Shown in pieces: positions 12,515 through 26,055 of a stretch of DNA of 64,000 nt; the first letter of the stretch is position 1; each line of letters opens with the position of its first letter. The DNA lies in the NCBI RefSeq assembly GCF_933775445.1, contig NC_065872.1, forward strand, positions 1,922,001 through 1,986,000. Reading direction: 5' to 3'. Below the pieces are notes generated by a model that worked only from the letters and a program-made list of their open reading frames with translations, had not been told where the DNA came from and did no database searches. This DNA comes from Argentina anserina. Taxonomy: Eukaryota > Streptophyta > Magnoliopsida > Rosales > Rosaceae. A program made the position numbers and the translations under genes.

Positions 12515-12835
12515 AGCACGTTAAAGTGTCTCACAGTTTTTAAGCAGGGACAGGGTTTCTCACCCGGCATTAAATAGCCGCGGGAAACAGAAGGCGTCTT
12601 TGGAACTCCCCACTCGCCCCGGTGTCTTCGAGTCGGTCCATTCGCTTCGGAAAGTGGAAGGTCTTTTTTCGTCGGATGGTTGGAAGTGGCGCGTGTGTTG
12701 GCGCCGCGTGGCGCGTAGGTTGGGGGTTTAAGGAGGGGAGTTTGAATGAAACGGCGGGGAAGGTGGGATTACAGTGATTACTGGGTTTTGTTCCTTTTTA
12801 TTTAACGGTAAGTTGAAAAACGGCGGGTAGGAGTG
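12247..12835 (-). promoter_or_regulatory. 5' UTR and promoter region of ABCG32-like gene
   Basis: Non-coding DNA upstream of the start at 12246. It has an imperfect GA-rich stretch near 12320-12350 and a long (AG)n tract at 12481-12512, followed by GC-richer sequence. GAGA/CT tracts are common around plant core promoters. No TATA position is claimed. Confidence 0.45.
12481..12512. repeat. (AG)n microsatellite
   Basis: Sixteen uninterrupted AG units lie about 240 bp upstream of the ABCG32-like start codon, inside its promoter or 5' UTR region. Confidence 0.9.
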
Positions 12836-13516
12836 CAGAGGTGGACTCGGTTCCATCTGTTCGGTTTAAGAGCACTAACCGAAAATCGAAACCGAGATCT
12901 CGGTTTTGTATTTCTCAAAACCGAAACCGAAAAAAATATATATTAACCACGGTTTCGGTTAACCTATAATTCGGTTCGGTTCGGTTCGGTTTCGGTTAAT
13001 AACTTATCATTTGTAATAACTTTTCACACTTGACTTAAAACAAAAGTTAAAATCAAAATAAAGTAGTAAGCTACAAGTTTAGTACTTCAAATTAGTAAAT
13101 AAGTAAACTAGATTGCAATAAGTTAGAAACAACAAATAAAATCAACAAAGTTACGATAGAGTATTAACCAAACGTAATATTTAATGAGTTAAAGACTGTG
13201 AGCAATTAAGTTAGACATTTTGAGGCCATTATCATGTAAAATCATGTATATCGTATATAACTCTTAGTCAATAAAAACATGATATACACCTATTACTATA
13301 TTAAATATTAATGATTAAATACATATATGTCGATTGAATTCGGTTCGGTTTGATCGGTTTTTTACACCGACGAAACCGCAAACCGAAACCGAACTATTCA
13401 ATTTGATGTAAAACCGGAATCGATAGATCGATTTTTTTCGGTTTCGGTTTTTCGGTGTCGGTTCGGTACAGTTTTAATCGGTTTTCGGTTTTTCGGTGTC
13501 TAAAAGTCCACCCCTA
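12836..13516. mobile_element. hAT-type MITE (681 bp)
   Basis: The left end is cagaggtggac and the right end reads, in reverse complement, taggggtggac. These are short terminal inverted repeats of the hAT style. Flanks taggagtg (12828-12835) and taagagtg (13517-13524) match at 7 of 8, as an 8-bp hAT target duplication would. Subterminal regions are packed with cggtt and aaccg repeats in opposite orientations, and the middle is AT-rich and non-coding. Confidence 0.8.
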
Positions 13517-13524
13517 TAAGAGTG

Positions 13525-16500
13525 TGTTGGCCGTTTAAGGTTAAAAAGTTAAGATTCTGGGAGAAAGTTTGATGTTTAAAAAAAAATTAGGGTTTAAACG
13601 ATACTCAATGTAAATTCAACCGCAGATTAATTTCAGTTTTTACTGTTTTCGAACTTTGTATAGCTGCCATACGGCATACTAATAATTGAAGTTGCCCGTG
13701 AATAGTAATGATGAGAGTAAACAAAGACAATGGATGAGTCAATTTCCTTTCATAGCTTCGTTTCACCATTGTGTGGCCAGTTGATTCCATAAAACGCAAG
13801 TATCTTTTGTAATATTACCATCATCATTACCAAAAGAGATTACCTTCTGTGTATCTTGTGTTTGTTCTGGTAATGTTAAGTAAAACTCCAAATGACACCA
13901 GCCAGCTGTGATCTCAGCAATTCCTACTATGATCATATATAAACAAGTATATTATTGCTAGTCAAGCAGCTTAGTACTTCTAACTACTTCTAACTACATT
14001 ATATTCATTCCACATAGTAAATCAAGTCAAATATTCATAAATACACAGGGCCATATATATTACATGAACACAAGAAATCAAGCCTACTCTTCAAGTCTGG
14101 TGTAGCTCCAAGCCTCTAAATTAGCTTAGGATTAGAAATTCATGTATGCATTCAATATGGGAAGTAGGAGACAGCTAATATAGAGAAGAGGGCCATCCAT
14201 GGATTCAGCACAATCATCATCATCAACCATTTCAATTAAAAACTGGTTAACAAAAGGGTTTTGCTTCCTGCCAACTGCATTCTGCATATTATTCCTTCGC
14301 AGCTAGCTAGCTACTTGTAGTTGGAAAATACGTTGAGATATTAATGGTAACTAAATGCATGAGGACCCGCATGCATTGAAATATGAACAATTCATCTTAT
14401 AATAGTTATGCAGCAAAGTAGACGATCAATTATTTATACATGTGTGTATGAATCAGTGGAAGAAAATAGAGGAAAACCCCATGTGAATATAAAAATCAAA
14501 TTTACCCACTTTGTGCTCACTCTTTTAAATGCATGTCATGTGTCTTTTTTCAACTCATATTTAGATAATAATTGAGTAATTGGACACATAATATAAGTTT
14601 GGAAGAGTGGGCACAAGTTGGGCAAATAAAAAGTGATCGGTAAATTTATTTCCTGTGAATATGTGGTTTTCAAGATCGAAAGAAAATCCAAGCATGTGAT
14701 CCTACTTCTGGTGGTGGAAGTTATTGCTTTATGAGTTCATGTTTGGTGTGCAGAACTCTGAAGGAAATTTGGTCTGAAATTTCAATGGTATTGAGTATTG
14801 ACTAATGACTCCAAGAACAAGATAAATGGAGATCGAAGACGTTTTCGTTCATAGATAGATTACAGTTAAGAAAGAGTTAATAACTAGTTCTGCCCATCGA
14901 TCTGCAGTTTTGCTATATATTTGCAACAGATGAAGATCAGATCTAGGGTTTTTTTTTTAATATGTAAGCAGATTGGATACTTGGATTCAATCGAATTTGT
15001 AAGTACATCAGTATATATAATATGGTTGGGCATTTGCTCGGCCAGTTTTGACAGGAAGTTATGACCAAAGATAATAATCGATATCAATGCTTGCTTCAAT
15101 GCATTGCTTTCATGGCACATGCCTGTATGCTTGTGTTCACCTCAGACTCGGATGTGACGATTAAAGTTAGGATGAAGCTTGCACGTCCGAACTTTTCCAA
15201 ATGTAGAACACAAGTTATCTATGTTCCATTTTTCTTGTTCAAGATTGACAAAGCTAAAGATATATAAGTCGAAGAAACCTTGTATATATAGGTATGTGTG
15301 CGCCTGCGAAATTGATCCAGAAGGGAAAATAATTTTACCTCATATATGATTGATCTTAACCATTGTCTACTTCTCTAACAAAACACGAGGTGCAGAAAAT
15401 GAACAATAGATAAAAGTCGATCTACTACTGGTTGGTGAGAGTGGTTCACAAAATCACACTTGTCCTTCATGTAGTCTCACTCGTATACGTATCGTGAACT
15501 GAAACAGGTTAACTATCAACCATATGATAGCAACACTCATTTTAGTAAACCATCAAAGAACATGCTTTAAATATACTGGGGGAACAAAATCTTGGTCATC
15601 CACAACGTATCTGCCTCTATCTACTTCCAACACCACCTAAACTTCACTGGAGCGTACAATATGATTGAAGTAGACGAAGTCACGTATACAAAAATTGATG
15701 CGGGCTTGAAGTAAGGCTGCAACCTCATTTCTTAGATGATGCCTAGCTAACTCATCATAGTCCGTTGCAATTTGTTTATATATCATTAATTCATTATATT
15801 CTTTCATGAATTTGCTTCTTTCACAACTCCAGTGGTAAATTGTAAAAAAAAAAATATATATATATATATAGGGTCAATATCTTTGAGTCTTGTCAATTTG
15901 AAAGACGCTGTAAACTCATCATTTAAAAGTCTGAAATTTTGGTGACAAATAAGAACATGCGATGTAACCATAAAAACCGTGTGCTATAACCCATACTTTT
16001 GAAAGAAATCATAATTTTTTAAAAACAATTCTTTTTTCCATTTGAAAACTTACATTACTATCCAATGTGTTTGAACATCAATTCTTGGAACTTCAGATCA
16101 CCGCCATGGTACCTAGCTCAAGATTAAAACCTGAAAAAGTTCCAATAAAATTTAAATCAGACCATTAAATACATGGGCCACTACACCCTTGCTAGTTCGA
16201 CCCAAAAAGTTCCTTATCCAATACATGTAATGCGGCCCAACTCAACTTCTCCAACGTCGTCGTTTTATTCCGCCCCATATTTCGGTTGGTGAATGAGAAA
16301 ACACCCGGGGGTAAAATTGTCATTTCCTAAACCTCTTTGATCTTCTCTGGCGATTTTTCGGGCATATCTGACACTTATCCGACATTTCTTCAAACGTGTA
16401 AAATGTATGTGCCCGTAGAAATGCGAAACTTATTCTGGGCCGCCCATATACACTGGGCATCTCAGCCATTCAATTCACCACGTGGAAGAAAGTTTAGATC

Positions 16501-17193
16501 GTTTGAGATCAAACTCCTATTTCACTTTTGTTGCGCGAGTGAGGCCTAATCTCCTTCAACCTCAACACGAGAGACTCTCTCTCTCTCTCTCTCTCTCTCC
16601 AAGAAAACTCCACCGAGCTTATCACTGCCACCACTTCTCTATCTCACATCATCTTAGCGATCCAACGTCATGCAACAGCAACAACATCAGCATCAACATC
16701 CTACTCTCTTCTTCCTCTACAAAACCATGTCTCTCGACCACACTTTCACAATTTCACCCACGTTGTGTTGAGATCGAAATTGAAGTAGCACGTTCAATCA
16801 GGAATTTCCAGTGAAGCTATGAGCTCCGGCGAGCCATTCAACCTTGTATAGGTAGGCCTAGCCTCATATCCTGGCACCCAATATGATTGTTCTTTTAATT
16901 TCATCAATCGGAGCCTAACCCAAATCTCGCAGCAACGCCGCCTTACTGGTAGCACCAGAGGTGCGTGACTACACTTCTAATCTGTGTATATGCACGGCCC
17001 GTGTATGGAATAAACTCTTGTAAAAACGTCGGATTCTACTTAAAAATTGCCGAATTGGCTCTGAGTACGGTCAGATTCGTTCGGATTTGTTGCACGCAAA
17101 GACAGTTATACCCCCAGTGGAAATTTTAAATAATAAATATACAAGAATAGCCCATAAAAAAAAACAGAACGAAGAAAACAGGGCGGTAAAGAA
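13525..17193. other. Intergenic region, no gene recognised
   Basis: AT-rich DNA with a T-run near 14950, a short (TA)n near 15850-15870 and a (CT)n tract at 16574-16600. The last 700 bp are less AT-rich and probably include the promoter of the gene starting at 17194. Small open frames here show no recognisable domain. Confidence 0.4.
16574..16600. repeat. (CT)n microsatellite
   Basis: Thirteen CT units lie about 600 bp upstream of the RMI1/TDRD3-like start codon. Confidence 0.85.
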
Positions 17194-19516
17194 ATGGAGG
17201 AAAGCTCCGGCGCACTCTCCGACGCAGCAATCGAAACCCTAAAAGCCCGAGGATGGTGCTTCGGCGACTTAGAGCAACTCAAAGCGATGATCGTGATCCA
17301 GTCAGCTCTCACCGACGACGCGCGCACGGTGGTGAGCTCAGTCGAATCGGAGCTCCTCAACACGGATCTCAAATCCGTCGGAGCCAAGTCGTTACCCGAC
17401 CCGGTCACTCTTCGCAAGTCGTCTCATCTTCTCGGCCCCAAAGTCCTCCAGGCAAAACACTCCTTCATTTTTTTTCTTTAATTTAAATTTTATAACTAAG
17501 GCTTTGTTTGGCTGCTGCTTTGAAATTCATTGCTAGGTTTGGTTTGATCAGATAGCTTGGGTTAGAGACATTGCGAGTAGCAATGCGGACGATTTTGCGA
17601 GAAATAGTAGCCGGCGGCTTTTGAAACTTGGGCTCAGTGATGGACATGGTGAGGTAGCTGCTATAGAGTACTCGCATATCGCTTCATTCTCCGACGACGT
17701 CGTTCCCGGCACTAAGGTACTGTCGGAACACTCAGAGTAGTCTATTGTTCAATTGTTATCGTGAGAATTGAGAAAAGCTGAGAATTATATTAAAAGTTTC
17801 GAAATTTCGTACATGCTTTTAGTGTAGGTAAACTGGGGGTATATATGAAGCCTGCATTAGTAGTCATTGCTTAACATTTTTGTAATGTGTCACTGGCTTT
17901 TGATGTGCAGGTTCGCCTGGAAAATAAAGCTGTTGTTCGAAATGGGATTGTGTGTTTGAGTCCTAAAGTCTTGACTGTGTTGGGAGGTGTTGTTCAGTCC
18001 CTTTATGAAGAATGGGAGATGAATAAAAAATATTCGGGGTTTTCACGTTCGACTTTGAGGCTTTCAAAGGAGAGCGAGGGTAGCGGCCCTCCTCCGTTTG
18101 AGAAGTTGCAAGTTGGGGCACCTAGAACTCAGTTTCCTCGGCAGGACAAGCCTTGTCAGTACTTCAGCTCCTGATATTTAAGTTCTTTTAATAAGTTTAT
18201 TCGTCTTTCCAATTGATGTTGAGCAGTCATTGTTAGTAATACATGTTTAACTTGTGGGCGACATGTGATGATTTGCAGATCAGTCTGGTGTTGACACCAA
18301 GAGCAGCGATGCTACTTTGAGATCTTCTGACATGAGACCAACTGAAAAGCAGCAGCAGAGCGTTCATTCAAAGTCAAATGATAATGATGATCCTGATAAG
18401 AGAAGCAACATGGATGGCAATCCTAAGACGGATTCCATTGATGAAAGAACTGAAGAGAAACCTAGCAGCTCTGCACCAAGGCCAAAAGAAGGTAGATGTT
18501 CAAATAAAATGAAGCCTACAACTTTTTTCTTATTAATATGTCCTAGTATGATTACTTATCAGAATATAACTACATGCTGTCATTTCTTATTGCAATAGTA
18601 TCATGACATTCTAATGTACCCATGGCCTCTACAGCTGTTGAAGCTGTCCCTGTTCAGAACCAGGCAGCAGCACAGAAACTCCTCCAGAAAATGAGTCATC
18701 AAAACCAGGATAGTAGGTATTCGAGAGGTAGAAAGTTTAGAGGCAAGGGGAGGGAGGAAGAGTCGGAAGTGTTCACTTTGGAAGAATGGGAAAAGAGGAA
18801 AGCTGGTGCAAAGCCTTCCATAACCGCTCCTTCTGCAGATGTTCGTCGTGATGAGGAACTTGCTTGGCAGCTTCAAAATCAGTTTGATTTAGAAGATTCT
18901 CATGTTAGTATTCTCTCATCATTGAGTCTCATTTTTGTTAGTGTTTTTCTTGTTGCCTTACGAGGTTTTTATGTCATTATGCTGATTCCAGGTACAGACG
19001 GGTCCTCCTCAAAATGTGGGGGCAGATGATATTAAATTGAGCATGTTTAAGTATGAGAAGGATGACGACTGGGGTAGTGGAATGGGAAATGAGAGGAGAG
19101 GGAGAGGGAGAGGGAGAGGAAGAAGGAGAGGAAGGGGAAGAGGATGGGAAGATGAGGACCGCGGTTACAAAATGGAACATGAAGGGAGTGGAAGAGGGAG
19201 CGGATGGGGAAGAGCAAGGGAAGATGATGGCGCTAATAATATGGAATGCGGAAGAGGTGGAAGTGGCAGTGGATGGGGAAGAGCAAGGGAAGATGATGTC
19301 GCTTATAATATGGAACGTGGAAGAGGGAGTGGATGGGGAAGAGATTGGGAAGATGATAACAGGAGTTATGGAACAGAACATGGAAGGGGCGGAGGAGGGA
19401 GAGGATGGGGTAGAAGGGATGATGATGATGCTGGCGGTTATGGAATGGAACATGGAGCGCACACAAGAGGAAGAGGAAGAGGAAGAGGAGGGGGAAGGGG
19501 AAGAAGAGGGAGATAA
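17194..19516 (+). CDS. RMI1/TDRD3-like DUF1767/OB-fold protein with RG-rich tail
   Basis: Six exons: 17194-17451, 17537-17716, 17911-18154, 18279-18491, 18635-18903, 18992-19516. They total 1689 bp, or 562 residues. The N-terminal about 150 residues (start MEESSGALSDAA, then VWFDQIAWVRDIA) form the DUF1767 helical region. An OB-fold follows, as in RMI1 and TDRD3, which are partners of topoisomerase 3. A stretch about residues 330-380 (EELAWQLQNQF) may be a UBA-like or helical segment. Exon 6 encodes a low-complexity tail of imperfect RGRGSGWGR-type and acidic DD repeats ending GRRGR. This suggests RNA/DNA binding and arginine methylation. Intron 1 has a GC donor (CTCCAG|GCAAAA) with acceptor ttgctag; no GT donor keeps the frame there. 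I recall an Arabidopsis relative at At5g19950. The role in genome stability or RNA topology is inferred from the family. Confidence 0.85.
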
Positions 19517-20098
19517 AGCGGAGGATTTTATCGACCTTTTTTTGTTTTGTATCAGGTAGTGTGTTCGTCATACCATGATTTCTTACTGTATTTAGTATTT
19601 ACCGGCTTAGCTTCATATGCTCTTACCAAACAGAATTTTGTCTCTCGTTTCCGCATTTCATATTCTCTTAGGTTGGATTGAGTTGGACCAATACAGTGAT
19701 ACACTACTCACTCATCTTCTCTAACGCAGCCAATGTGGCGGCCACCAACTCTCATGTCTAATAGACAACAACAGGAACGAAACTATGGCTGCCAAAACAA
19801 TCTCGATTGCAAGCTAAACGTGCCGGAATCTGAAATAACCATTATTGATCGGACCAGTTCTGGTAGGGATCAAAAAACATGTATCAGCATTTGCGCAATT
19901 AAAACATCTTGCAGCATAGTAACAACTTCGTGATTATTCCAAGTCAAGTAACTCACCCAACTAGGCCAGAAGCCCAGAACAACGATTAGGCCACTTTTGT
20001 TGACCAATAGCAGCAATTGCCCTAATTAATTTGTCTAGTTGCTAACAATTTAATTTCACTGCACCCAGCAGCCCCCTGCCATTATTACTACTACTCAC

Positions 20099-20129
<31 letters not shown>

Positions 20130-20154
20130 GCGTATCCAACCTGCTCCGATAGCC
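19517..20154. other. Intergenic between RMI1/TDRD3-like and PGR-like genes
   Basis: This 638-bp gap holds the 3' UTR of the left gene and the promoter of the right gene. A (TTA)n tract at 20099-20128 ends 26 bp before the PGR-like start codon, so it probably lies in the 5' UTR. Confidence 0.5.
20099..20128. repeat. (TTA)n microsatellite
   Basis: About ten trinucleotide units lie immediately upstream of the ATG at 20155. Confidence 0.85.
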
Positions 20155-21860
<1,706 letters not shown>

Positions 21861-23454
21861 GACTGCTGGTTCAATCTACTGTTGGGAATTGTTCAGACAG
21901 TGCTATACAGTGCACACCTGATCCATGTACTAGCACCACAGTGTTTACTCTTGCCGGTCTGAAAGAGTTTCTCAATGCTAGCCCTAAACCCTAACTAACT
22001 CTTGTGCAAGCTAACATTCTGATAATCATGAATTGGCATAATTTGCTTGGAGAATCTTTGCTAAGCATAAGCTATCATTATGATGGTTACCTGCCTCAAT
22101 CAAATATTTAGTATACAGATACTGTGCATTTACCATATTTGCTTCCACTTCCCATCATACATTATCTTGTTATTGAAAGTGGGATGTATTGCTCGACTGG
22201 AAGACTAGTTCATGACACTGCCAAAAACTTAATAAGGTGTTGAAAATTGTACACAAGTCATCAGAAGTTAAAGTTTTTGAGACCTTGGAATCAGTGTTTG
22301 AAGGCATAGCTCTCTACTTAGTACGTGCCTGATCTTTCGATCCTTTAATGTTTTGGACAGGTTGCTCTCATACAGTCATACTTGGTCTTTGCTTGAGATT
22401 GCCAATTTTGCTATTTGCTTGACCCTGCCATCCATCGGCTTGGACCTGATATCTATGCAAGACATGTTAACGATGCCCATATCTGGTTTGAAGATAAGTT
22501 TATCCCATTTCTGAATTCTGACCAATACAATGTATAGTGAAGATCTGATTTACCGTTGCAGTCGAACATGAAGTTACTGGCTTCAACCAAACCGAACTGG
22601 ATGATGTTCTAATGTTTCCTATCATATAATCTTTAAGATATGGACATGAGAAGTAGACATCCAACTATTCATAACGCTCCATTTTATCATGTAACGCATC
22701 GTCAACGATATAGGGCTCCCTGTCCGCTTTCATGATTCCTTTTATCATGAGCTTCAGGTGAGACTCACGTCATGCATGAGACTCAGTGATGCCCTTTGGA
22801 TTCCAATCCTCAGTACCCTCCAAACCAAGATACAAGTCAATAGCAGCAACACCTACTCTTCTCTTTTAATTATTTTCGTACAGCTGTATGATTCCGTTTC
22901 AACACGGATTGCAGATGATGATGAATTGAATTATCATATGCTGCAGCACTTGGTTCATAACAGAACAGAACCTAACAGCAAGCAAAACCAGATTAAATAA
23001 CACGAAGAACAGATTTGAGCAAGTTGTCAATTCATGGTAACAACATTCGGTTTTATGTTCTAATCTCAACTCCATACCCAGCTAAAAATACGGTGCATAA
23101 ATGTAACACAAAAATGTTCGAATGGGAAAAGGAACAATAATTTTAGCTATACATCGATCTTCTATTGGCATTTGAAAGCCAATGGCTTAATATTCATAAG
23201 CATGATCACGAAAAATATAATGCAACTTACGAAAGATGTGTCAACAAACACAACGACAAGCCAAAGGGCGACAAGCCAGAGGGCAGTCTGCCACAAGCTT
23301 CAGCACAGGAAATTTACCATCAACAAAATTCAAAACAACATCCAGGCACTACTACTAATGCAACTCTTTGTTATCCCAAACTTTGTCCATCCAACTCACA
23401 GCTGATTCCTAGTACTCAATCAGAGCTGTCACCACAATCCTGTTACTAGGGAGA
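21861..23454. other. Intergenic, two convergent 3' ends
   Basis: The 3' flanks of the PGR-like (+) and PP2A B' (-) genes face each other. No domain-bearing open frame or repeat was recognised. Small frames at 22758-23000 and 23165-23449 look random. Confidence 0.45.
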
Positions 23455-25114
23455 TTAGAAGACAACAGGACAACTAGAAGGCTTGATGGGAGATAAGAAG
23501 TTACACGCTACAACAGGTTGGACGCCAGCAGCAGTTTCCAAGCGCTCCCAGGTTAACCTTCGCTTCTCAGCTGCAGAATTTGACTTTATATGTTCCTCCT
23601 CCAACTTACATTGGCAGGCAAGTACCAGCTCCTCATCCATCTCGCAGAACATCTTCCTCACATTCATTGTCAGGTTGAGTACTGCTTGATTCCAGTGATT
23701 TTGGGTGTTCCGCTCAATAGCTGGGAAGACAAGTGGCAAAATCACCTGGCGGTTATGCCCTATAAGGTTGAGGATGTGCTCATTGTTCCATAGCAAGTGG
23801 GCTCGCTCAGCCACCTGATATAGGAAGAAAACAGAGGAAAGGGATGAAAATGGCATCGGCAATATCTTCATCATGATCCCTAAATTGGGATGCTACTGAA
23901 TATCTCCAAACATGGTGAAAAATTACAAAACCTAGTGCTATGATGGCAATACGGGATCAAATTACCTGGTAATGGGAACTGTTGAGACAGCATCTAATTC
24001 TTCGGAAAAGAGGGACCATGACCTTTTGGAACTCATCCATGCTAGTCATTTCCAAAACCTCTTCTAACTCACTTAGAAACATCAACTCCTTCTGGCTATT
24101 TGTTACTGGCCAGTACTTCAACAATCCCTTTATTACAGTACCCGTCAACTTCGGGTCCTTCTCTATAAACTGTACAACACAATATGTCAATTGCTGGTGA
24201 TAAATACCCACTGATTTTGGTTTGTGTAGAGGAATCAGAGCCCTCCACAAAAATATCTTGTGCTCCTCCTTCAATGGTAAAGCAAACCCACTAATCACAC
24301 TCCCAAAAATCTCCAACAGCTCAGACATGCCATTATGCCTTTCAGTTTCAAAAACAAAACGATATATGATATTGCTGACAGCTTTTCGTATGAAAGGTCT
24401 ATGCACCATGAATTTTCCATAGATCCTATGCAGAATAGTTTTCAAGCAGTCTCTTTCTCTTGGGTCCTCAGAATCAAAGAGGTCAAGTAATCGTACGATA
24501 AAAGAATGATCTATATGCTTTTTCGCCACCTTTAGGTCAAGTGAATTGTAACTGATAAACCGAACCAGTAGATCATACACAATTTGCAGATGTGACCAAG
24601 CAGGATCAAACATAGGTTCTTCATCTTCAGTTTCACCACCAGTAAAATTAGATCGGTACTTGGGTGGGAAGACTCTAAACAGGTTGGTGGCACACATTTT
24701 ACACATGGCAGATATTGCTGGTTCAGTAAACTTTGCAGATCCAGAAGAAACAAAATCAACTAGTTCAATCAATGTTTCACGCTTAAGATCTTGCTTGCCT
24801 GGATCACTAGAATCAACAATCTCGCAGCAGACATTCAACTTACTGATAAACAGATTCTGCTTCTGTGGATTTGAAACCTCTTTGAAAGACAGATGAGGCT
24901 CGACTACCTCTGGTCCAGCAGCAATGCTTGCTGGGAAAACAGCTGAAGACACCCGTTTGACGACATTTAATTTGCTTGTAAGAGAACTCCCACCAATTGT
25001 ACATTGGAAACCACTGCCCAAGTTGGGACTATTGTTGCCAGAATCACTCCCAGTGGAATCTAGTGACTCTGACTTTGGCTTGCGAGGAAACTTGCTCAGA
25101 ATTTGCTTCAGCAT
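23455..25114 (-). CDS. Serine/threonine protein phosphatase 2A regulatory subunit B' (B56)
   Basis: Two coding exons, 25114-23966 and 23814-23455, total 1509 bp (502 residues). B' subunits select substrates and locations for the PP2A holoenzyme. The N-terminus starts MLKQILSKFPRKPKSES, a Ser-rich leader typical of plant B' proteins. The B56 helical-repeat core then runs from about residue 85 (LFISKLNVCCEIVDSSDP) through EDEEPMFDPAWSHLQIVYDLL, RERDCLKTILHRIYGKFM and FLWRALIPLHKPKSVGIYHQQL. The core continues into exon 2 (ERAHLLWNNEHI, HWNQAVLNLTMNVRKMF). A 5'UTR intron is supported by acceptor tatgtag|gac above the ATG (25124-25125) and donor cag|gtatct at 25988-25990, giving an intron of about 866 bp. 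Which plant B' subtype it is cannot be decided reliably by eye. Confidence 0.93.
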
Positions 25115-25123
25115 GTTGGAGTC

Positions 25124-25989
25124 CTACATAATCAGCGAAAATTTAACTTGGTTTAATGTCATAGGCACAATCAAGTCAATACATCCATGAGAACAAGAGA
25201 ATGGTCAGCTTATAAATTGCTGATTACAACAGATTTCGGGCTACCCTAGTTTATCTACAGCTTTCCATTAGATTAACCTCGAACACAGTAGCTACCATGT
25301 CCAACTAGACGATGAAAACTAAGTTTGTTAAAACCAATATAGAAACTCCACAGCGGAGTTACACCAGAGCAAGAAGAACACCACCTAACAAGGCTAAGAT
25401 AATCGAGCATCCTGATTTTCCAGAAAAGTCTCTCATTGCAATTAACTGAATATCTTCAGTGAGAGCTTATGGACTGTAAATCAACTCAAAAGGAACCTTC
25501 AAACCATAGTTGGGACAAGATCATCTATCTGAATGACCACATTCTTTATCAAAACCAGAAATGCTAAACTCAGATCAAACTTCAAGTGAAATTCAAAACA
25601 TGAATCATCTTTGTACTCATAAATACTTCAGTCTTGGAAATAGCAAGTTACAGATACAAGGCTCATTTTGGCAATAATCATTCAAAATACCAAATGCAGG
25701 AAAGTTGTTAGATTTTGGAACAGAAACCACTGAAATCCAGATCTGGAATAAGAAAATGAGAACCCAAAAATGAACTAAACTACAAAAATGGATCTACACC
25801 ACAGTACATATGAAAAACTAAGAACCAACCCCAGATCATACTTATCCCAGAACCCTCTTGAAAACCAAAACCTGGCCTTGATCTATACAATGCATACAAT
25901 AAAGTTAATGTTTTCAAGTTTTTTTTTAAAAAAAAGTAAACTTGGGTCTATGGAGTTAGCTACAATGAACATCAAATAAGGAAAGATAC
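25124..25989 (-). other. Probable 5'UTR intron of PP2A B' gene
   Basis: The donor (acag|gtatct in minus orientation) and acceptor (tatgtag|gactcc) flank AT-rich, non-coding DNA directly upstream of the start codon. A (GA)n tract (26036-26055) lies in or near the 5' leader exon. Confidence 0.6.
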
Positions 25990-26055
25990 CTGTAATTTGA
26001 GCTTCTGGGTGTGAACGTATGAGTGAAGAAACAGCAGAGAGAGAGAGAGAGAGAG

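Noticed and set aside
19016..19571. Several overlapping frames on both strands
   Set aside because: Shadows of the purine-rich RG-repeat exon of the RMI1/TDRD3-like gene.
20090..20130. CRISPR-like or other short-period array
   Set aside because: It is a simple trinucleotide microsatellite; no spacers.
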